The translations under genes were made by a program, and so were the position numbers. A DNA stretch of 64,000 bases, from the NCBI GenBank assembly GCA_023212695.1, contig JALCCG010000059.1, positions 1-64,000 on the forward strand. The letters are read 5' to 3'. The notes below the pieces were generated by a model. That model was not told where the DNA came from. It did not search any database and worked only from the letters and a program-made list of their open reading frames with translations. Each line of letters begins with the position of its first letter. Position 1 is the first letter of the stretch. The DNA comes from Sporisorium sorghi (Eukaryota; Basidiomycota; Ustilaginomycetes; Ustilaginales; Ustilaginaceae). Shown piece by piece: positions 11,224 to 22,029 of this stretch.

Positions 11224-11734
11224 TGTGTTGCTTGTAGCTGAGTGATTGCAGATCAATCAAGCGCTGCGTGGTGATGGAGGCTATACGCCATTTGCAGGTG
11301 CCATCAGCGAAAGAGATCGTTGATATGTCGATAGCGATGGTTTAGACGATGGTGAAGAGACGCTGCGCACAACCCTGCATAATTTTTGGCTTTGACCGCT
11401 CGCATGCCCGCCTGCAGCGAGTTGAATCACAGAATGTGGAGTTGCGATGCTGCGATTTTCAAGGCAAAAAAAGGCCGGCTGTTCCGTGCGCGTTTCGGCT
11501 GATGCGAAAGCGATACGCCTGGGCCAACAAAGCCGTTGTGCGCGCATTTTGAGTGTCCCCAACCGAAAAACCCTGCATTCACATCCGTCACATCCTCCAC
11601 GTCGACTCTTCTTGTCATCACCGAAGGGACTTTGCTCCTCCTTGCCACTCACAGAATCGGCACAAGGATCGACGCCGAGCATCAACCTCCAACATTGCAA
11701 GATGCGTTGCACTGCTGCACATTCATGAGTCATC
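11224..11734. promoter_or_regulatory. Bidirectional intergenic region
   Basis: About 510 bp separate the starts of the divergently transcribed fasciclin and RING-CH genes, so both promoters must lie here. I see no convincing TATA box or coding frame. Confidence 0.45.
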
Positions 11735-13426
11735 ATGTCGCGAGCTTCGTGGAGCAGCATCGGCTCTGACGCCGAAGTGCAACAGCACTTTGATCAGCCA
11801 TTCGACTACGACCCGCGAACTTACTCGAATCAAGGCAACAAGAACAATCAAGGCCTCGGCGACGATGACGACGACGATGACGACGCCTTGCCCTCCGATC
11901 ATGGCATGGACGTGGATTCAGTGAACGAATCTTTCGACAGCTTCGACGCTGCTTCTCCAGATCTGCCAGATGCACCGCCAGGTCCGTCCGCTCCTCAACC
12001 GGACTTCCTCGACGATGACGCCGAGCATCAGTCGCACCAAGCCATCTGTCGCATCTGTCTCGAATCTGCCTCGAGTGATGTGGCTGGCGGCGAATCTCTG
12101 GGTCGCCTCCTCTCGCCCTGCCGATGCAAAGGCACCATGAAGTACGTTCATGCCACTTGCCTCGATCAGTGGAGGGCCGCTTCAGCACGATCTTCGTCCG
12201 CAGTCGCCTGCGATCAGTGCGGTGCTCCCTATCGCTTCCGCAAGTCCAAATTCGTCGGTCTCGCAACTTCATCCACTCTGCTTTTCATCGTCAGCCTCTT
12301 CCTCTTTCTCTTGCTCATCTGGACTGTCGGCGTCGTCGCCACCTTGTTCATGGACATCTACGACCAGCCTCCTGCCACCAAGTCATCAGGCGCTTCACAG
12401 AAAGCCAAATCGAAAGGTTGGTGGCCGTGGCACGCTTCTGATCTGGATCAGGATGCCGACTTTGCGCCTGTAGAGCCCAATGCGTGGTCCTATCTCGATG
12501 CAGACTACACTCCCGGTCTGTGGAGCTACAGCAACCTCATGTACGAGCCTGCAGCCTACGTCAAGCTTATCAAGCAAGCGGTGCGGTCCTTTGCATCCGG
12601 AGAGGCCGTCGATGCGGTTCGCGAAGTGGTCGGCTTGCAAGATGCGTTGGAAGCGCCGCAAGTCACCCAGCAAAATCCGGAGCAGGAGCGAGGCTTCTGG
12701 TCATCGCTCAAGCACGAATGGATGTACGGCGACGGCGGGCTGTGGGAGAAGAAAGCTTCTCCTTCCTCTCCTGCAGCGCTGTCACCTCAAGACGCTGGTG
12801 CATCTCGCCCCGGAAGCGTCGATGCTCAAAATACAGCCCCTTCCAAATCAAAATCTCGAGGAAAATATGACGCAAGGGCCGCCCTGGACGTCAACGACAG
12901 CAACGCCAACGAACGTCGTCGCAAGAGGGCTGAGGCAAAGACTCGTCAAACCAAGTCCGACCAGGTCGAGCCACAGGGCTGGTTCAACAAGCTTCTGATC
13001 CAATTTTCGGTTGGCTTCTCGTTGGTCGGCATTTTGTCGTTTGTCAACCTGCTCGTCGGCGCGTCATTCATCGGCCCCATCAACCTCCACAACTTTGGTC
13101 TGGGCCGATCCTTTGCCCGCATGACCTCGGGCGGCAGAGGAGGGCGCAACGCCAACCAGGACGGCGCCAGCATCGCCTCGATCCTCATTGTGCTACTTGT
13201 CGTCATCGGCGTGGTACGCGCATTGCATGTTGTGTACAAGCTGGTGCGCAAGGCGGCAAGGAGAGGTTTGAGCAGGCTCGAGGCCGTCATTGTCGATTGG
13301 AATTACGAGGGCGATGCTGATGTGGCGACGGCAGACGATGTCGTTTTTGCTGGGCGAGAAGCACAAGACCAAGATCCGCAACCGTTGCGGCAAAGACAGC
13401 CATTTGTACGAGCAGCAGAGGAATGA
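11735..13426 (+). CDS. RING-CH (MARCH-type) membrane E3 ubiquitin ligase
   Basis: The frame encodes 563 aa. A RINGv zinc-binding domain occupies about residues 105-163: CRIC, then CRC, then HATCLDQW, then CDQC. This is the C4HC3 order typical of MARCH/Doa10-like ligases. It is followed directly by a hydrophobic block (about residues 172-206, TLLFIVSLFLFLLLIWTVGV). Two further membrane segments occur near the C-terminus (VGFSLVGILSFVNLLVGASF and IASILIVLLVVIGVVRALHV). The N-terminus is acidic (a DDDDDDDD run). The central region is lysine/serine-rich and disordered. The likely role is ubiquitination of membrane proteins at the ER or an endomembrane. It is too short to be the 14-TM Doa10/Ssm4 itself. 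Confidence 0.88.
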   Translation: MSRASWSSIGSDAEVQQHFDQPFDYDPRTYSNQGNKNNQGLGDDDDDDDDALPSDHGMDVDSVNESFDSFDAASPDLPDAPPGPSAPQPDFLDDDAEHQSHQAICRICLESASSDVAGGESLGRLLSPCRCKGTMKYVHATCLDQWRAASARSSSAVACDQCGAPYRFRKSKFVGLATSSTLLFIVSLFLFLLLIWTVGVVATLFMDIYDQPPATKSSGASQKAKSKGWWPWHASDLDQDADFAPVEPNAWSYLDADYTPGLWSYSNLMYEPAAYVKLIKQAVRSFASGEAVDAVREVVGLQDALEAPQVTQQNPEQERGFWSSLKHEWMYGDGGLWEKKASPSSPAALSPQDAGASRPGSVDAQNTAPSKSKSRGKYDARAALDVNDSNANERRRKRAEAKTRQTKSDQVEPQGWFNKLLIQFSVGFSLVGILSFVNLLVGASFIGPINLHNFGLGRSFARMTSGGRGGRNANQDGASIASILIVLLVVIGVVRALHVVYKLVRKAARRGLSRLEAVIVDWNYEGDADVATADDVVFAGREAQDQDPQPLRQRQPFVRAAEE

Positions 13427-13662
13427 CTACGACACAATCAATCACAAAGATTGAGCGGATCCACACTCACGACAGCTTCAGTCGGTGCGAGAGCGTCGTG
13501 ATGCGAAAGTTGTCGATGAAAATGCAATGCAGACGGAGGGGAATGAGTAGAAATACAAGAGTGTGAGAACAATGCTTGACAGGGGCGGGGACGTGAACGC
13601 TGTTGGGTCGATGCTGGCTGAATGAACGAATGAACGCTGAAAAGAGTAGACGGCACTGAACG

Positions 13663-15366
13663 CTAAAAGTAAAAGTCGGACGAAGACCCGCTAAGATCGG
13701 TGGCAGCATCGTCCTCGCCAACATCGTCTACGAGCATCTTGACCATGTACGGCCCCTCGAGCTCATAGCCCAACCTCCTGTAGTAGTCGCGCGTGCCCAC
13801 ACCAGAGATGACAGCGAGCTTGCGCGAGCCGTGCTCGTCCCTGGCGATGCGTTCGGCCTGTTCCATGAGCAGCGTGCCGAAACCCTGGTGCTGGAACTTG
13901 GTTGGGTCTCTCGAGTGGATGGGTACGGCGCTTCCGTACGTGTGCAGCTCGCGGACGATGGAGCACTGCCCATCCTTGGTCAGTTCCGGTCGGTAGGTTC
14001 CGGCCGCAGAGCACTTGCGCAGACGCAACAGCGCGATGAGGATGTCCTTTTCCGGATCTTCGTAGGCGAGGAAGGATTCCCATCCGCCGTTGGCCGTGTA
14101 GTCTCGACGGATGAACTCGACCTCGTCCGGTCGTACTTTGGTGTGGATCTCGTGCAGGCCCACTTCGCGATATCGCACATCACGGCAGGTGACGCCGAAA
14201 TCGCGCATGCGCTCCAATGCCAATTCTCGCAGGTTGCCGTTCTCGACACCGGACGATACGAGAGGCATGGGGATGTCTCGCTGCACACGATACACTCGCG
14301 TCCAGGGTGGAACAAGCGCCAAGATTCGTGCAATGAGATCGACCAAAAACGAGGGCGTGTAGTTCTTGTATCGACCCGTCCTCCACAACTCGTAGAGACC
14401 TGTGCCACGGATGACGAGGGTAGGGTAAAGCTTGAGACCGTCGGTGCGGAACGCTGGATTCTCGAAGTACTCTTTGAACTGTTCCATGTCGCGCTCGACA
14501 CCGACGTTGGGGAGGTCTGGCATCATGTGCGCGACAATCTTGTAGCCGGCATCTTTGGCAAGCTGGAAGGTCTCGCAGACGGCTTTGACCGTGTGACCTC
14601 GGTTGGTGTCCCTGGCCACGTCTTCGTAGACGGACTGCACACCAATCTCGAGTCGGGTGCAGCCATAGCGAAGCATTTGAGAAAGATGCGGCCTCAAGCA
14701 GTAGTCGGGCCGCGTCTCGATGGTGATGCCGATGCACTTTGTGAGAGCTCGCTCGGAGTACTTGACAGCCTCGTCGACGTCTTGGCCGTTGAAACCGCTG
14801 AGGGCGTTGTGAAGTTGTGCGATAAACTGGTTGCGATACGATTCCGAGAGCGACATGAAGGTTCCGCCCATGATGATGTACTCGACCTTATCGACGCTGT
14901 GGCCGAGCTCGCGAAGCTGCTGAACGCGGTTCTTGGATTGCTCGTAGGGATCGTATCGAGCTCGAATGGCTCGCATCGAGGTAGGCTCGTATCCGGTGTA
15001 GGATTGTGTGCTGTACTCAAAGTCCGAGTCGGGACCGCCGGGACAGTAGACGCAAATGTTGCCGGTGAGGGCGATATGAGGACATCGGTGCGGCTTGCAC
15101 ATGACGGCTACAACGGCGATACCAGAGGCACTTCGCACGGGTTTTGCCTTGAGTGCCGGCACAAGCGCCTTGCGATATGCTTCCGGAATCGCAGCGATGA
15201 TGTCGGTGAGCCTTGGAACTCCATTGTAGCCGTGTCTCTTGCATGTGCTGGTACGGATCTGGTTTAGCGACACTGAAGCTGAGCGGTCGTGGGCGTCGAC
15301 GAGCTGCGCTGCAATGTCGGCGCAGACACGGAGCAACAGCTCGGCTGTGTTGGAAGATGCGCCCAT
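13663..15366 (-). CDS. ELP3: Elongator complex catalytic subunit ELP3
   Basis: This intronless 567-aa protein has the family's full length. A radical-SAM domain carries the iron-sulphur cysteines C95, C105 and C108 ([17 protein letters not shown]), preceded by the conserved VMCKPHRC. The central block around [20 protein letters not shown] is near-invariant in Elp3. The C-terminal GNAT acetyltransferase domain includes [18 protein letters not shown] (acetyl-CoA loop) and [10 protein letters not shown]. Elp3 forms carboxymethyl groups on wobble uridines of tRNAs within the Elongator complex, using SAM and acetyl-CoA. It starts at the ATG ending at 15366. The gene is divergent from GCV3. Confidence 0.97.
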   Translation of the reverse strand: MGASSNTAELLLRVCADIAAQLVDAHDRSASVSLNQIRTSTCKRHGYNGVPRLTDIIAAIPEAYRKALVPALKAKPVRSASGIAVVAVMCKPHRCPHIALTGNICVYCPGGPDSDFEYSTQSYTGYEPTSMRAIRARYDPYEQSKNRVQQLRELGHSVDKVEYIIMGGTFMSLSESYRNQFIAQLHNALSGFNGQDVDEAVKYSERALTKCIGITIETRPDYCLRPHLSQMLRYGCTRLEIGVQSVYEDVARDTNRGHTVKAVCETFQLAKDAGYKIVAHMMPDLPNVGVERDMEQFKEYFENPAFRTDGLKLYPTLVIRGTGLYELWRTGRYKNYTPSFLVDLIARILALVPPWTRVYRVQRDIPMPLVSSGVENGNLRELALERMRDFGVTCRDVRYREVGLHEIHTKVRPDEVEFIRRDYTANGGWESFLAYEDPEKDILIALLRLRKCSAAGTYRPELTKDGQCSIVRELHTYGSAVPIHSRDPTKFQHQGFGTLLMEQAERIARDEHGSRKLAVISGVGTRDYYRRLGYELEGPYMVKMLVDDVGEDDAATDLSGSSSDFYF

Positions 15367-15808
15367 GATGGGCCACGAAGCGAGGAGTTATTCCCTGATA
15401 GCTTTGCTATGGTTCCTAGCGATGAATGTTGTCGTAGTCGTTGTTGTTGTCGTTGGTGGCTAACTAGCTGAGCTGTCAATCACGAACAAAAAAAAAAAAA
15501 AAGTTGGTGACAAGTCTCGGCACTCGGAAGTTGAACATGAGTTCCGCAAGTGGGAAAAAAAGCGAAAAATACCATAAGAGGCCATTTTTGCAAAAATCAG
15601 TCCCACTGTGCCGTTTATGGTAAGGGCCGAGTGCGATAGCGTGTCCAAAGAGACGGAAAAGCGGGGCTCTGAGTCAAAGGATTTCTCGACGTGGGCTTGA
15701 CTTATCGGCAAAGACTTTCCCGCACGTTCCAACTTGTCGGATAAGTTCGTTGCTTTCCTTTGTACCCCACCACCATCATCTCCTACAGCAATAGGCTTTT
15801 CTAACAAC
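15367..15808. promoter_or_regulatory. Bidirectional ELP3/GCV3 intergenic region
   Basis: A 442-bp gap separates the two start codons and contains an A16 tract at 15488-15503. Both promoters are expected here. No gene is seen. Confidence 0.45.
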
Positions 15809-16592
15809 ATGCTCGCCGCTTCTCTTCGCCCTACCGTGCAGCTTCTCAGCAGATCCGCCGTGCGTGCGGCACCCAAGCCGTTCGCGGCACCTTTGATGCG
15901 AGCCGGCTTCGCTTCTAGCGTGCGCATCTCTGGTGTGCAGAAGCGATTCACCGAGGAGCACGAGTGGGTCTCGTTCGACGATGCTACCAACATCGGAACC
16001 GTTGGCATCACCGACTACGCTCAAAAGTCGCTCGGCGACGTGGTGTTCATCGAGCTGCCCGAGGCGGGTGCTCAGGTCAACAAGGGAGGTGAGTATTTTG
16101 CAACCAAGCAGGCAGCGGTGCAAGTCAATTCGAGATTGCTGATGGTCTTTTTCCCTCCTTCTCACTACCTGTGACTGAATCGCAAAACAGATGACATCGG
16201 AGCTGTCGAGTCTGTAAGTAGCGCAGACTGCATTCAGCGTTTGGCGCACGGATTTCAGTGTTACTGACCTTCGACCCGAACCTATCTCGCTTCTTTTCTC
16301 CAACAATCAGGTCAAGGCCGCTTCCGACATTTACGCCCCTGTGTCTGGTCAGATCGAGGCTGTCAACAAGAAGCTCAACGACGAGCCCAGCTTGCTCAAC
16401 AAGGCGCCCGAGAGTGATGGTATGTCTCACTCACCTACAGCAAGAGTCGTTCGACACGCCCCTTTCTCACCCTCCTTACTCGTTTTCCACCTCTGTTCAA
16501 CAGGCTGGCTGTGCCAGATCAAGCTCTCGAACCCTTCCGACTTCGAGACTCTTCTCACTGCCGAGGCTTACCAGAAGATCTGCGAGAACTAA
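15809..16592 (+). CDS. GCV3: Glycine cleavage system H protein (mitochondrial)
   Basis: Four exons (15809-16088, 16191-16213, 16311-16419, 16504-16592) give 166 aa. The introns are 102, 97 and 84 nt, with GTGAGT/GTAAGT/GTATGT donors. Residues 1 to about 40 are an Arg/Ala/Ser-rich mitochondrial presequence. The lipoyl domain follows ([26 protein letters not shown], then ESVKAASD) with the lipoylated lysine at K103. The end [18 protein letters not shown] is typical of the family. The protein shuttles the aminomethyl group between P, T and L proteins of glycine decarboxylase. In yeast it also acts as an intermediate in lipoate transfer. Exon 2 is a 23-nt microexon that ends two codons before the lipoyl lysine. 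Confidence 0.96.
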
Positions 16593-17924
16593 GCTCGACA
16601 AGCAAAACCCCTCAAAGCCTTGCGATTCTGTACCCTCCCGTCACGCATCGTCCTTCAACAGAGACCTGGTAATCCATCCCTAGAATCAGCAACAGTGATA
16701 GACATAGGCGACGATTGAGAGCAAGATCAGGCCGACTGAAGAGGACATTCACAGCAGTTGCGAGAGCAAAAGCTCTCCGAACAAAACGGCCCAAACTGGC
16801 CCGTTCGAAATGCGCATATCCGATTTGCTTTAGATTGCAGCCCCCGATTTGGATCAAGATTCGCGATCCACCCCGATTCCCAACTGGCTGGTGCGGCGCC
16901 TCTTGACGTCAAGCTGTCAGCTACCTACTCATGGTGTCGAGACCCAGAGCCGCCGTTCTTGTATCCCCGCCTTAGTCGCGCATTGTGTCTGTTCGGCAAT
17001 CGACGCTCGGACCGACACACATGATCTTTGCCGCGCCGAGGTCTTGGTTCAGAACCTGACGACGAATGACCATGCCGCGGAAGCTCGCTCGCGGTGCAGA
17101 GGTCGAGGACCGTGAGCGGGACGAGATGGAAGCAATGACGAGCCGTCGCCGACGCTGCAGCAGCCGTGGAAGCAGGATTGGCCATCATCCAAAACAATTT
17201 CAAGCTCGACTGTCCTGCAATCGAGAGACTGAGGTCCTCTTGGGATGCTCTTCGGAAGCCATCCTGATGACGGCTCAAACATCACGTGAATGTGATCAGC
17301 TGCCCGAAGTCACAGCGGCACCAGCATCGACCAACTAAAGGCAATCGCTGCTGCTGCTCGGGCCCAGCGCAGAAGCCTGCTGCTTCGGAGGAGCGGATCT
17401 AGAAGCATCCGTGCGTGGGAAGCGTCTTCTTCGCGCCTGAACCTAGCCGCGGACGCACGACCCCAGGATGAGGATAACCGCCTCGGCACAGCTCGATCTG
17501 ATTCTCTCCGAGCCGAGATTGACCTCGCTCTAGAAGGGTTTACAAGCTGCTAGCCAGCTAAATAAGCGCCCATCGTGTGCACGGTGCTGCTGGATAGGAG
17601 GCCTTTGCTTTGAGGACCAAGCCCAAGCCGCCATTCGGCGCCAAGATCGACATACCCGAACGAGGCACAGAGTTCGTCAACAGCGCTAACTTAAGCGCAG
17701 CAAGTGCTTCTAGAGCGCCATGCAGCCTAAGCGCCAGAGAGCTGGAGAACCAACCGCGCGCTGCTACTGAGCACCCGGTGGTCGGCTAGAACGACAGCCG
17801 AATCACTGAGATCGAGTTCACGGAGTGTTCGGGTCCCGCCTTCAACGCCTGGCATGTGAACACGGTGGATGAGGTGGGTCAGCAATGTTGGAACCGTCTC
17901 GCCAAGTGTCAAAAGCGAAGTCGA

Positions 17925-18032
17925 GCAAGCTATCGAGCAAGCTATCAAGCAAGCTATCAAGCAAGCTATCAAGCAAGCTATCAAGCAAGCTATCAAGCAA
18001 GCTATCAAGCAAGCAAGCAAGCAAGCAAGCAA
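17925..18032. repeat. 12-bp minisatellite plus (GCAA)6
   Basis: There are seven tandem copies of a 12-mer, GCAAGCTATCAA (the first copy ends in CGA), at 17925-18008. They are followed by six GCAA tetramers to 18032. The unit length is a multiple of three, so all frames stay open across it. This explains the apparent repeat peptides (SYQA, LIAC and LLDS types). There are no spacers, so it is not a CRISPR array. Confidence 0.92.
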
Positions 18033-19102
18033 GTAAGCCCCTGTGCTAAGCGTCCTCGCCAAAAGAAATTGTTTTCCGAGCTGGTAGCAATGCTCCTTGC
18101 ACTTCGGAAGCTGATTCGGAACAACGCTAAGCAGGTACGCTGATAGGTATGTACCGGATAGCAGCCGACCACCTTGATCGCCTTACGATAGCGATCGACC
18201 GTCGAGTCTTTCTAGCGCCCACACTTGGCGCTCAGAATCCGAACTCGATCGGCAAGAGCGCCGTCAGATGGGCACGGATCGATAACTTTCTTTTTCTTTT
18301 GTCCCGCCCGCGAACCACACGCCCAGCGAATCTTGTGGTGCGCGTGCTGCCGCCGCCGTCATGCAAGCCTCTAGCTCTGTTGTACACCATTGGATACCTG
18401 GCTGCATAGCGGGGCTTGAATCGAGAAGCAGGGCGGGCGGGCGGCTCAGTGCGGACCACGAACGGCCTCCGGCATCGAAGAACCAGATCAATGCAACGCA
18501 CAAGTCGCAGTGTGGCCAGAAGAGAAAAAAATTGTCTTTCTTTTTGACATGTGTGTCTTTTTTTTTTTCCTTCCCCACAGCCCGCTAGGCTCGTGCCTTA
18601 CTTCTTTTCATGCTCGATCAAAGCTGTCAGCATTCCCAGCTACTGTATGGCCTCGCACTAAACTGTCAATGCGAACAAATGCTCTCCTATCTATTTCTTA
18701 TCTTTGGCAACAAAGCTGTTGTTGTAGTGAGATGCGCTGTTGGTGGAAGGACAAGAGAGCAAGCGCATCTTTTCTGGGCGGTTGGGTGGGTGAGATTTCA
18801 AAAGCTGCGTGCCTGGTTTTTTGAGCTTTTCCCACCCTCGCCGAGTGCACACTCGTCGTTGGCTGCGACGGACAAATTCGAGTTGCAGCAAGCAGCAGCA
18901 GCAGCAGTTGAAGGATCCGTTCATTTTGGACTTGCATTTTGCAAAGCGGCCTTTTTTCGGTCCGTGGTGCCTCTAGACTCTGATCCAACGGCCGCAGCCG
19001 CCGTGTGCTGCCCTGCAGATGCAGTTGCCTACGTCGGCGGCTTGTGTCCCGGAAGGAGCAGACAAATCGATCCTCGACAACCACCCAGCAGCTTCATAAA
19101 CC

Positions 19103-19131
<29 letters not shown>
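19103..19131 (+). repeat. A29 homopolymer tract
   Basis: Twenty-nine consecutive adenines are followed by GGGGTGGC in non-coding DNA. It could be slippage-generated or the tail of an old retroposed sequence. I see no target-site duplication. Confidence 0.9.
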
Positions 19132-19134
<3 letters not shown>

Positions 19135-19604
19135 GTGGCTTGCGTTGCTAGAGACTTTGAGATCGACCTTCGATTGCTTGTGATAATGGGCAGCAGCAGC
19201 AGCAACAGCAGCAACAGCAGCAGCAGCGGTTGAGTGGGGTCGAGATGTGGTACAAGCCATCGATGCCTTTCATTGTCGATGCGAATGTCCTCCTTTCGAC
19301 GAGATGAGATGGCATGTCGATTTGAAGGAGTCGCATGGATTGCATTGACTCGCCTTCTCACACTTGTCTCTTCTCCCTGCATCAGCAACAGCAGCCACAG
19401 ATTGACACTAAAACATCCAGACGAGGTTTTGCGAGCCTCCCTTCCCCCCGGCTTGGGATTCGTGATCTCTGGCTGCTTTTGGCTCGCTCGCTTGGAAAGC
19501 CGATGCGTGAGAAGCGCTCGTTTCCCATGAAAGGAAAACGCCACCTTTTCTCTTGAACACAATCCAAGCCCGCACCCGTACACGCTCAGCGGAGAACGCC
19601 AGCC

Positions 19605-19627
19605 AGGGTGGCACGCCGGGCCACCCT
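19605..19627. repeat. Small inverted repeat
   Basis: AGGGTGGC at 19605-19612 pairs with GCCACCCT at 19620-19627 across a 7-nt loop. The arm core (GGGTGGC) is the same as in the hairpin at 170-213. Confidence 0.6.
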
Positions 19628-20217
19628 CCAAGTCGAAAAAAAAGCGAAAAATAAATAAATAATAATAATTAAAAATTAAAGTTCTGGCGGCTACTTTCTT
19701 TGATTTTCCTAGACCGCCTGGTCCCCGAAGCCACTCTTCAGAATCGAGCCTCGAATCTCAATTTTTTCTTTCTTTTTCTTCAAAGCAAAATTTTTTGCAG
19801 CACGATCCATCCCCTCTTTTATGTTGCACCTCGCTTGTCGCAACATGCAGCCTCGCTTGATCCCTCGCCGTCGCCACCTCTCAGGCGGTCCGTGTGTGTG
19901 TCATTTTGAACCTGCAGTCGGCAAAGCAGAGCTGACATCTGCGCTGTTCATTTTGTCTCGGCATTCTGTCTGCTTGACAGCCTTTCTCTCCTGTTCGACA
20001 AAATAAATAAATAAAATAAAATTCAAACCAAAAAAAACCCTGGATGGCGGTTGAGTGGTCGCATGTGTTCGCCGCTCGACGCCCCACTTGGCAACTGAAG
20101 CCCAGCTCGGCGCAGTTGCAATTGACAGTTGCGGTGCGTCGCAGCCCAGACTTTCGAGCCTCAGGCTTTCGACTCATCTGCACGTCGCTGTACGTGATGG
20201 GAAAGTGGGAGTGCAAG

Positions 20218-20246
<29 letters not shown>
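20218..20246 (+). repeat. A29 homopolymer tract
   Basis: This is a second run of exactly 29 adenines, about 580 bp upstream of the DUF6534 start. Its flanks differ from those of the tract at 19103-19131. Confidence 0.9.
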
Positions 20247-20248
<2 letters not shown>

Positions 20249-20550
20249 CGCGCGGGCGGGCTACAGCCTTTTTTCTCCTCTCCAAATGCCGTTTGTCGAT
20301 TTCTCTCTTCCTCTTGCTCACGTCCAACGTCGTCGTCGTCCTCTCTCTCTCTCTCTCTCCGCGCTCTTTCGCTCTCTGTCCCTTCGCCACTGTTGTACTG
20401 TCGAGAAGAGAAAGTAAAAGTAGCAGCGGCAGCTTTGTGCTTCAATTGGCGCAATTCCTCTCGACAAGAGCTCCCCTTGCAACGCTTGCTTGCTTTTTTG
20501 CCGACTTTAGCGCTCCGCCCACCACCGCAGCTACAACACACGTCTACCTG

Positions 20551-20560
20551 CTATATATAC
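20551..20560 (+). promoter_or_regulatory. TATA-like element upstream of DUF6534 gene
   Basis: CTATATATAC lies 267 bp before the ATG at 20827, after a CT-rich tract at about 20336-20360. This is the clearest TATA-like sequence near any gene here. The implied 5' leader of more than 200 nt would be CT-rich. The assignment rests on sequence and position only. Confidence 0.4.
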
Positions 20561-20826
20561 CTCTTGCCTTCCGTTCAACACCGCATTGTCCCGACCCGTG
20601 TCCCGCGATCGTCTTCTCTCTCCCGTCTCTTCGAAACCACAAACGGCCCTGTGATCTCTCTCACTCCTCTCACTCTCCCTATATTCCCGTCTCGATCCTG
20701 CCATACACTGTCATCCACCACCAGCTCGTTCTCGACATCATATTGAGCCGACACTTTCAGAGCTTCAACAACACCTTGCCACCAACTAGCGTCCGCCCTC
20801 CTCTCACCGAGTAGATACTAGACAAG

Positions 20827-22029
20827 ATGGCCGACATCATGCCCAAGTTCCCCGCCATGGACCTCTCGTAAGTTGATTCTACAGTTGCGCTCGCCGCGCT
20901 GCCCTCGAGTTGAGATCATCGCAACATAGACTCACTCTTGGCCGCTACCATTCACTCTCGCAGGCTGGGTTGCATGTACATCGGTGTCATGCTCAACATC
21001 TGGCTCTACGGTTTCTCGATCGTGCAAGCCTACATCTACTATGTCAACTTCAAGACCGACAAGCCCCTCATGAGGTACTTTGTGCTCTTCCTCATGCTCA
21101 TCGACACCATCAACGCCGTATTCGACCAGGTATTCATGTACCAGTACCTCGTCTCTCACTTTGGCAACCTCACCTACGCCTCGAAGAGTAACGCCTCGTT
21201 CGCCGCCGACCCGGTGCTCACGGGTATCATCGCCTTCTCCACGCAGCTCTTCTTCGCATGGCGTGTGTACAGACTGATGCACTCCAAGATCATGCCTGCG
21301 CTCATCGTGCTTGGCTCTACCGTCTCGCTGCTTGGCGCCATTGGCACCACGGTCGGTGTCGAGATTGTGCTCAAGTTCGAGCAGTTCCAAAAGTTCCAGG
21401 CGGTCGTCATTCTGTGGCTCGGCGGTGCTGCGCTCACCGACGTGCTCATTACGGGCTCGCTCGTGTTCACGCTCAACAAGTCGCGAACCGGTTTCGCCGC
21501 CACGGACGACGTCATTACCAAGCTCATCCGAATGACGCTCCAGACGGGTGCGCTCACCACGCTGTTCGCCACGGTCGATCTGGTGCTCTTCCTCGCTTCG
21601 ACCACCACGCTTCACCTGGTGTTCAACCTGCCGCTCGCCAAGCTGTACGTCAACTCGCTGCTCTCGACGCTCAACGCCCGTGTCACGATCGGCGCGGCAG
21701 GTCAGCAGTACACCATGGAGGGCTCGTTGAGCGACAATGCGCGTCGAGGCGTTTCGACACACACCAAGCGCTCCAACGTGTTCCGCCCCGGTGCCAACAA
21801 GCAGCCTACCATCATCCACACGCAGGCGTCGCACCACGACGATGTCGAGACCGGCCTGGGCGGATTCAACAGCCAGGACAACTTTGAGACTGGCATCCAC
21901 ATCAAGACGATCGAAGAGACGTTCGAGGAGCGACACGACGGCGACGGTCTGCGAGGATACCCGAGTTCGCACAACGATTCGCTGCCCGTGCTGGAAAAGA
22001 GCCGTGGCGCTGACGACGATTCGCTGTGA
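20827..22029 (+). CDS. DUF6534-type seven-helix membrane protein
   Basis: Exon 1 (20827-20867) encodes 14 residues up to a GTAAGT donor. Exon 2 (20964-22029) completes a 368-aa protein. It has about seven hydrophobic helices, beginning with LGCMYIGVMLNIWLYGFSIVQAYIYY, including LTGIIAFSTQLFFAWRVYRL, and ending with TLFATVDLVLFLAS. The arrangement, with the short FFAWRVY motif after helix 3 and a TLQTGALTTLFATVD helix, fits the basidiomycete-expanded DUF6534 family, whose function is unknown. The hydrophilic C-terminal tail (about 130 residues) is presumably cytosolic. I chose the ATG at 20827 because splicing places a short leader directly before helix 1. Confidence 0.82.

Larger units (their letters stand above)
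16593..20826. other. Gene-poor 4.2-kb region with repeats and AT-rich islands
   Basis: No intact gene is supported. From about 17,100 to 17,900 several frames stay open for 60-90 codons with protein-like composition (for example around 17,150-17,270 and 17,340-17,545) but are broken by stops. This could be a decayed gene or element; it matches nothing I recognise. The region also holds a 12-bp minisatellite (17925-18032), two A29 tracts (19103-19131, 20218-20246), CAG/CAA repeats (about 19191-19228), and AT-rich stretches (19646-19682, 19999-20032). A CT-rich segment (about 20336-20360) and a TATA-like site precede the DUF6534 gene. Confidence 0.5.

Noticed and set aside
13831..15267. 478-codon open frame on the plus strand
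   Set aside because: It is exactly antisense to ELP3, whose identity is certain. GC-rich codon bias leaves mirror frames open, and the translation has no domain.
17925..18032. CRISPR-like array
   Set aside because: The repeats are directly adjacent, with no unique spacers, and the DNA is eukaryotic.
17727..18143. Apparent repeat proteins with LIAC or SYQA units
   Set aside because: Produced by the 12-bp minisatellite, whose unit length keeps all frames open. The flanking frames have no gene features.
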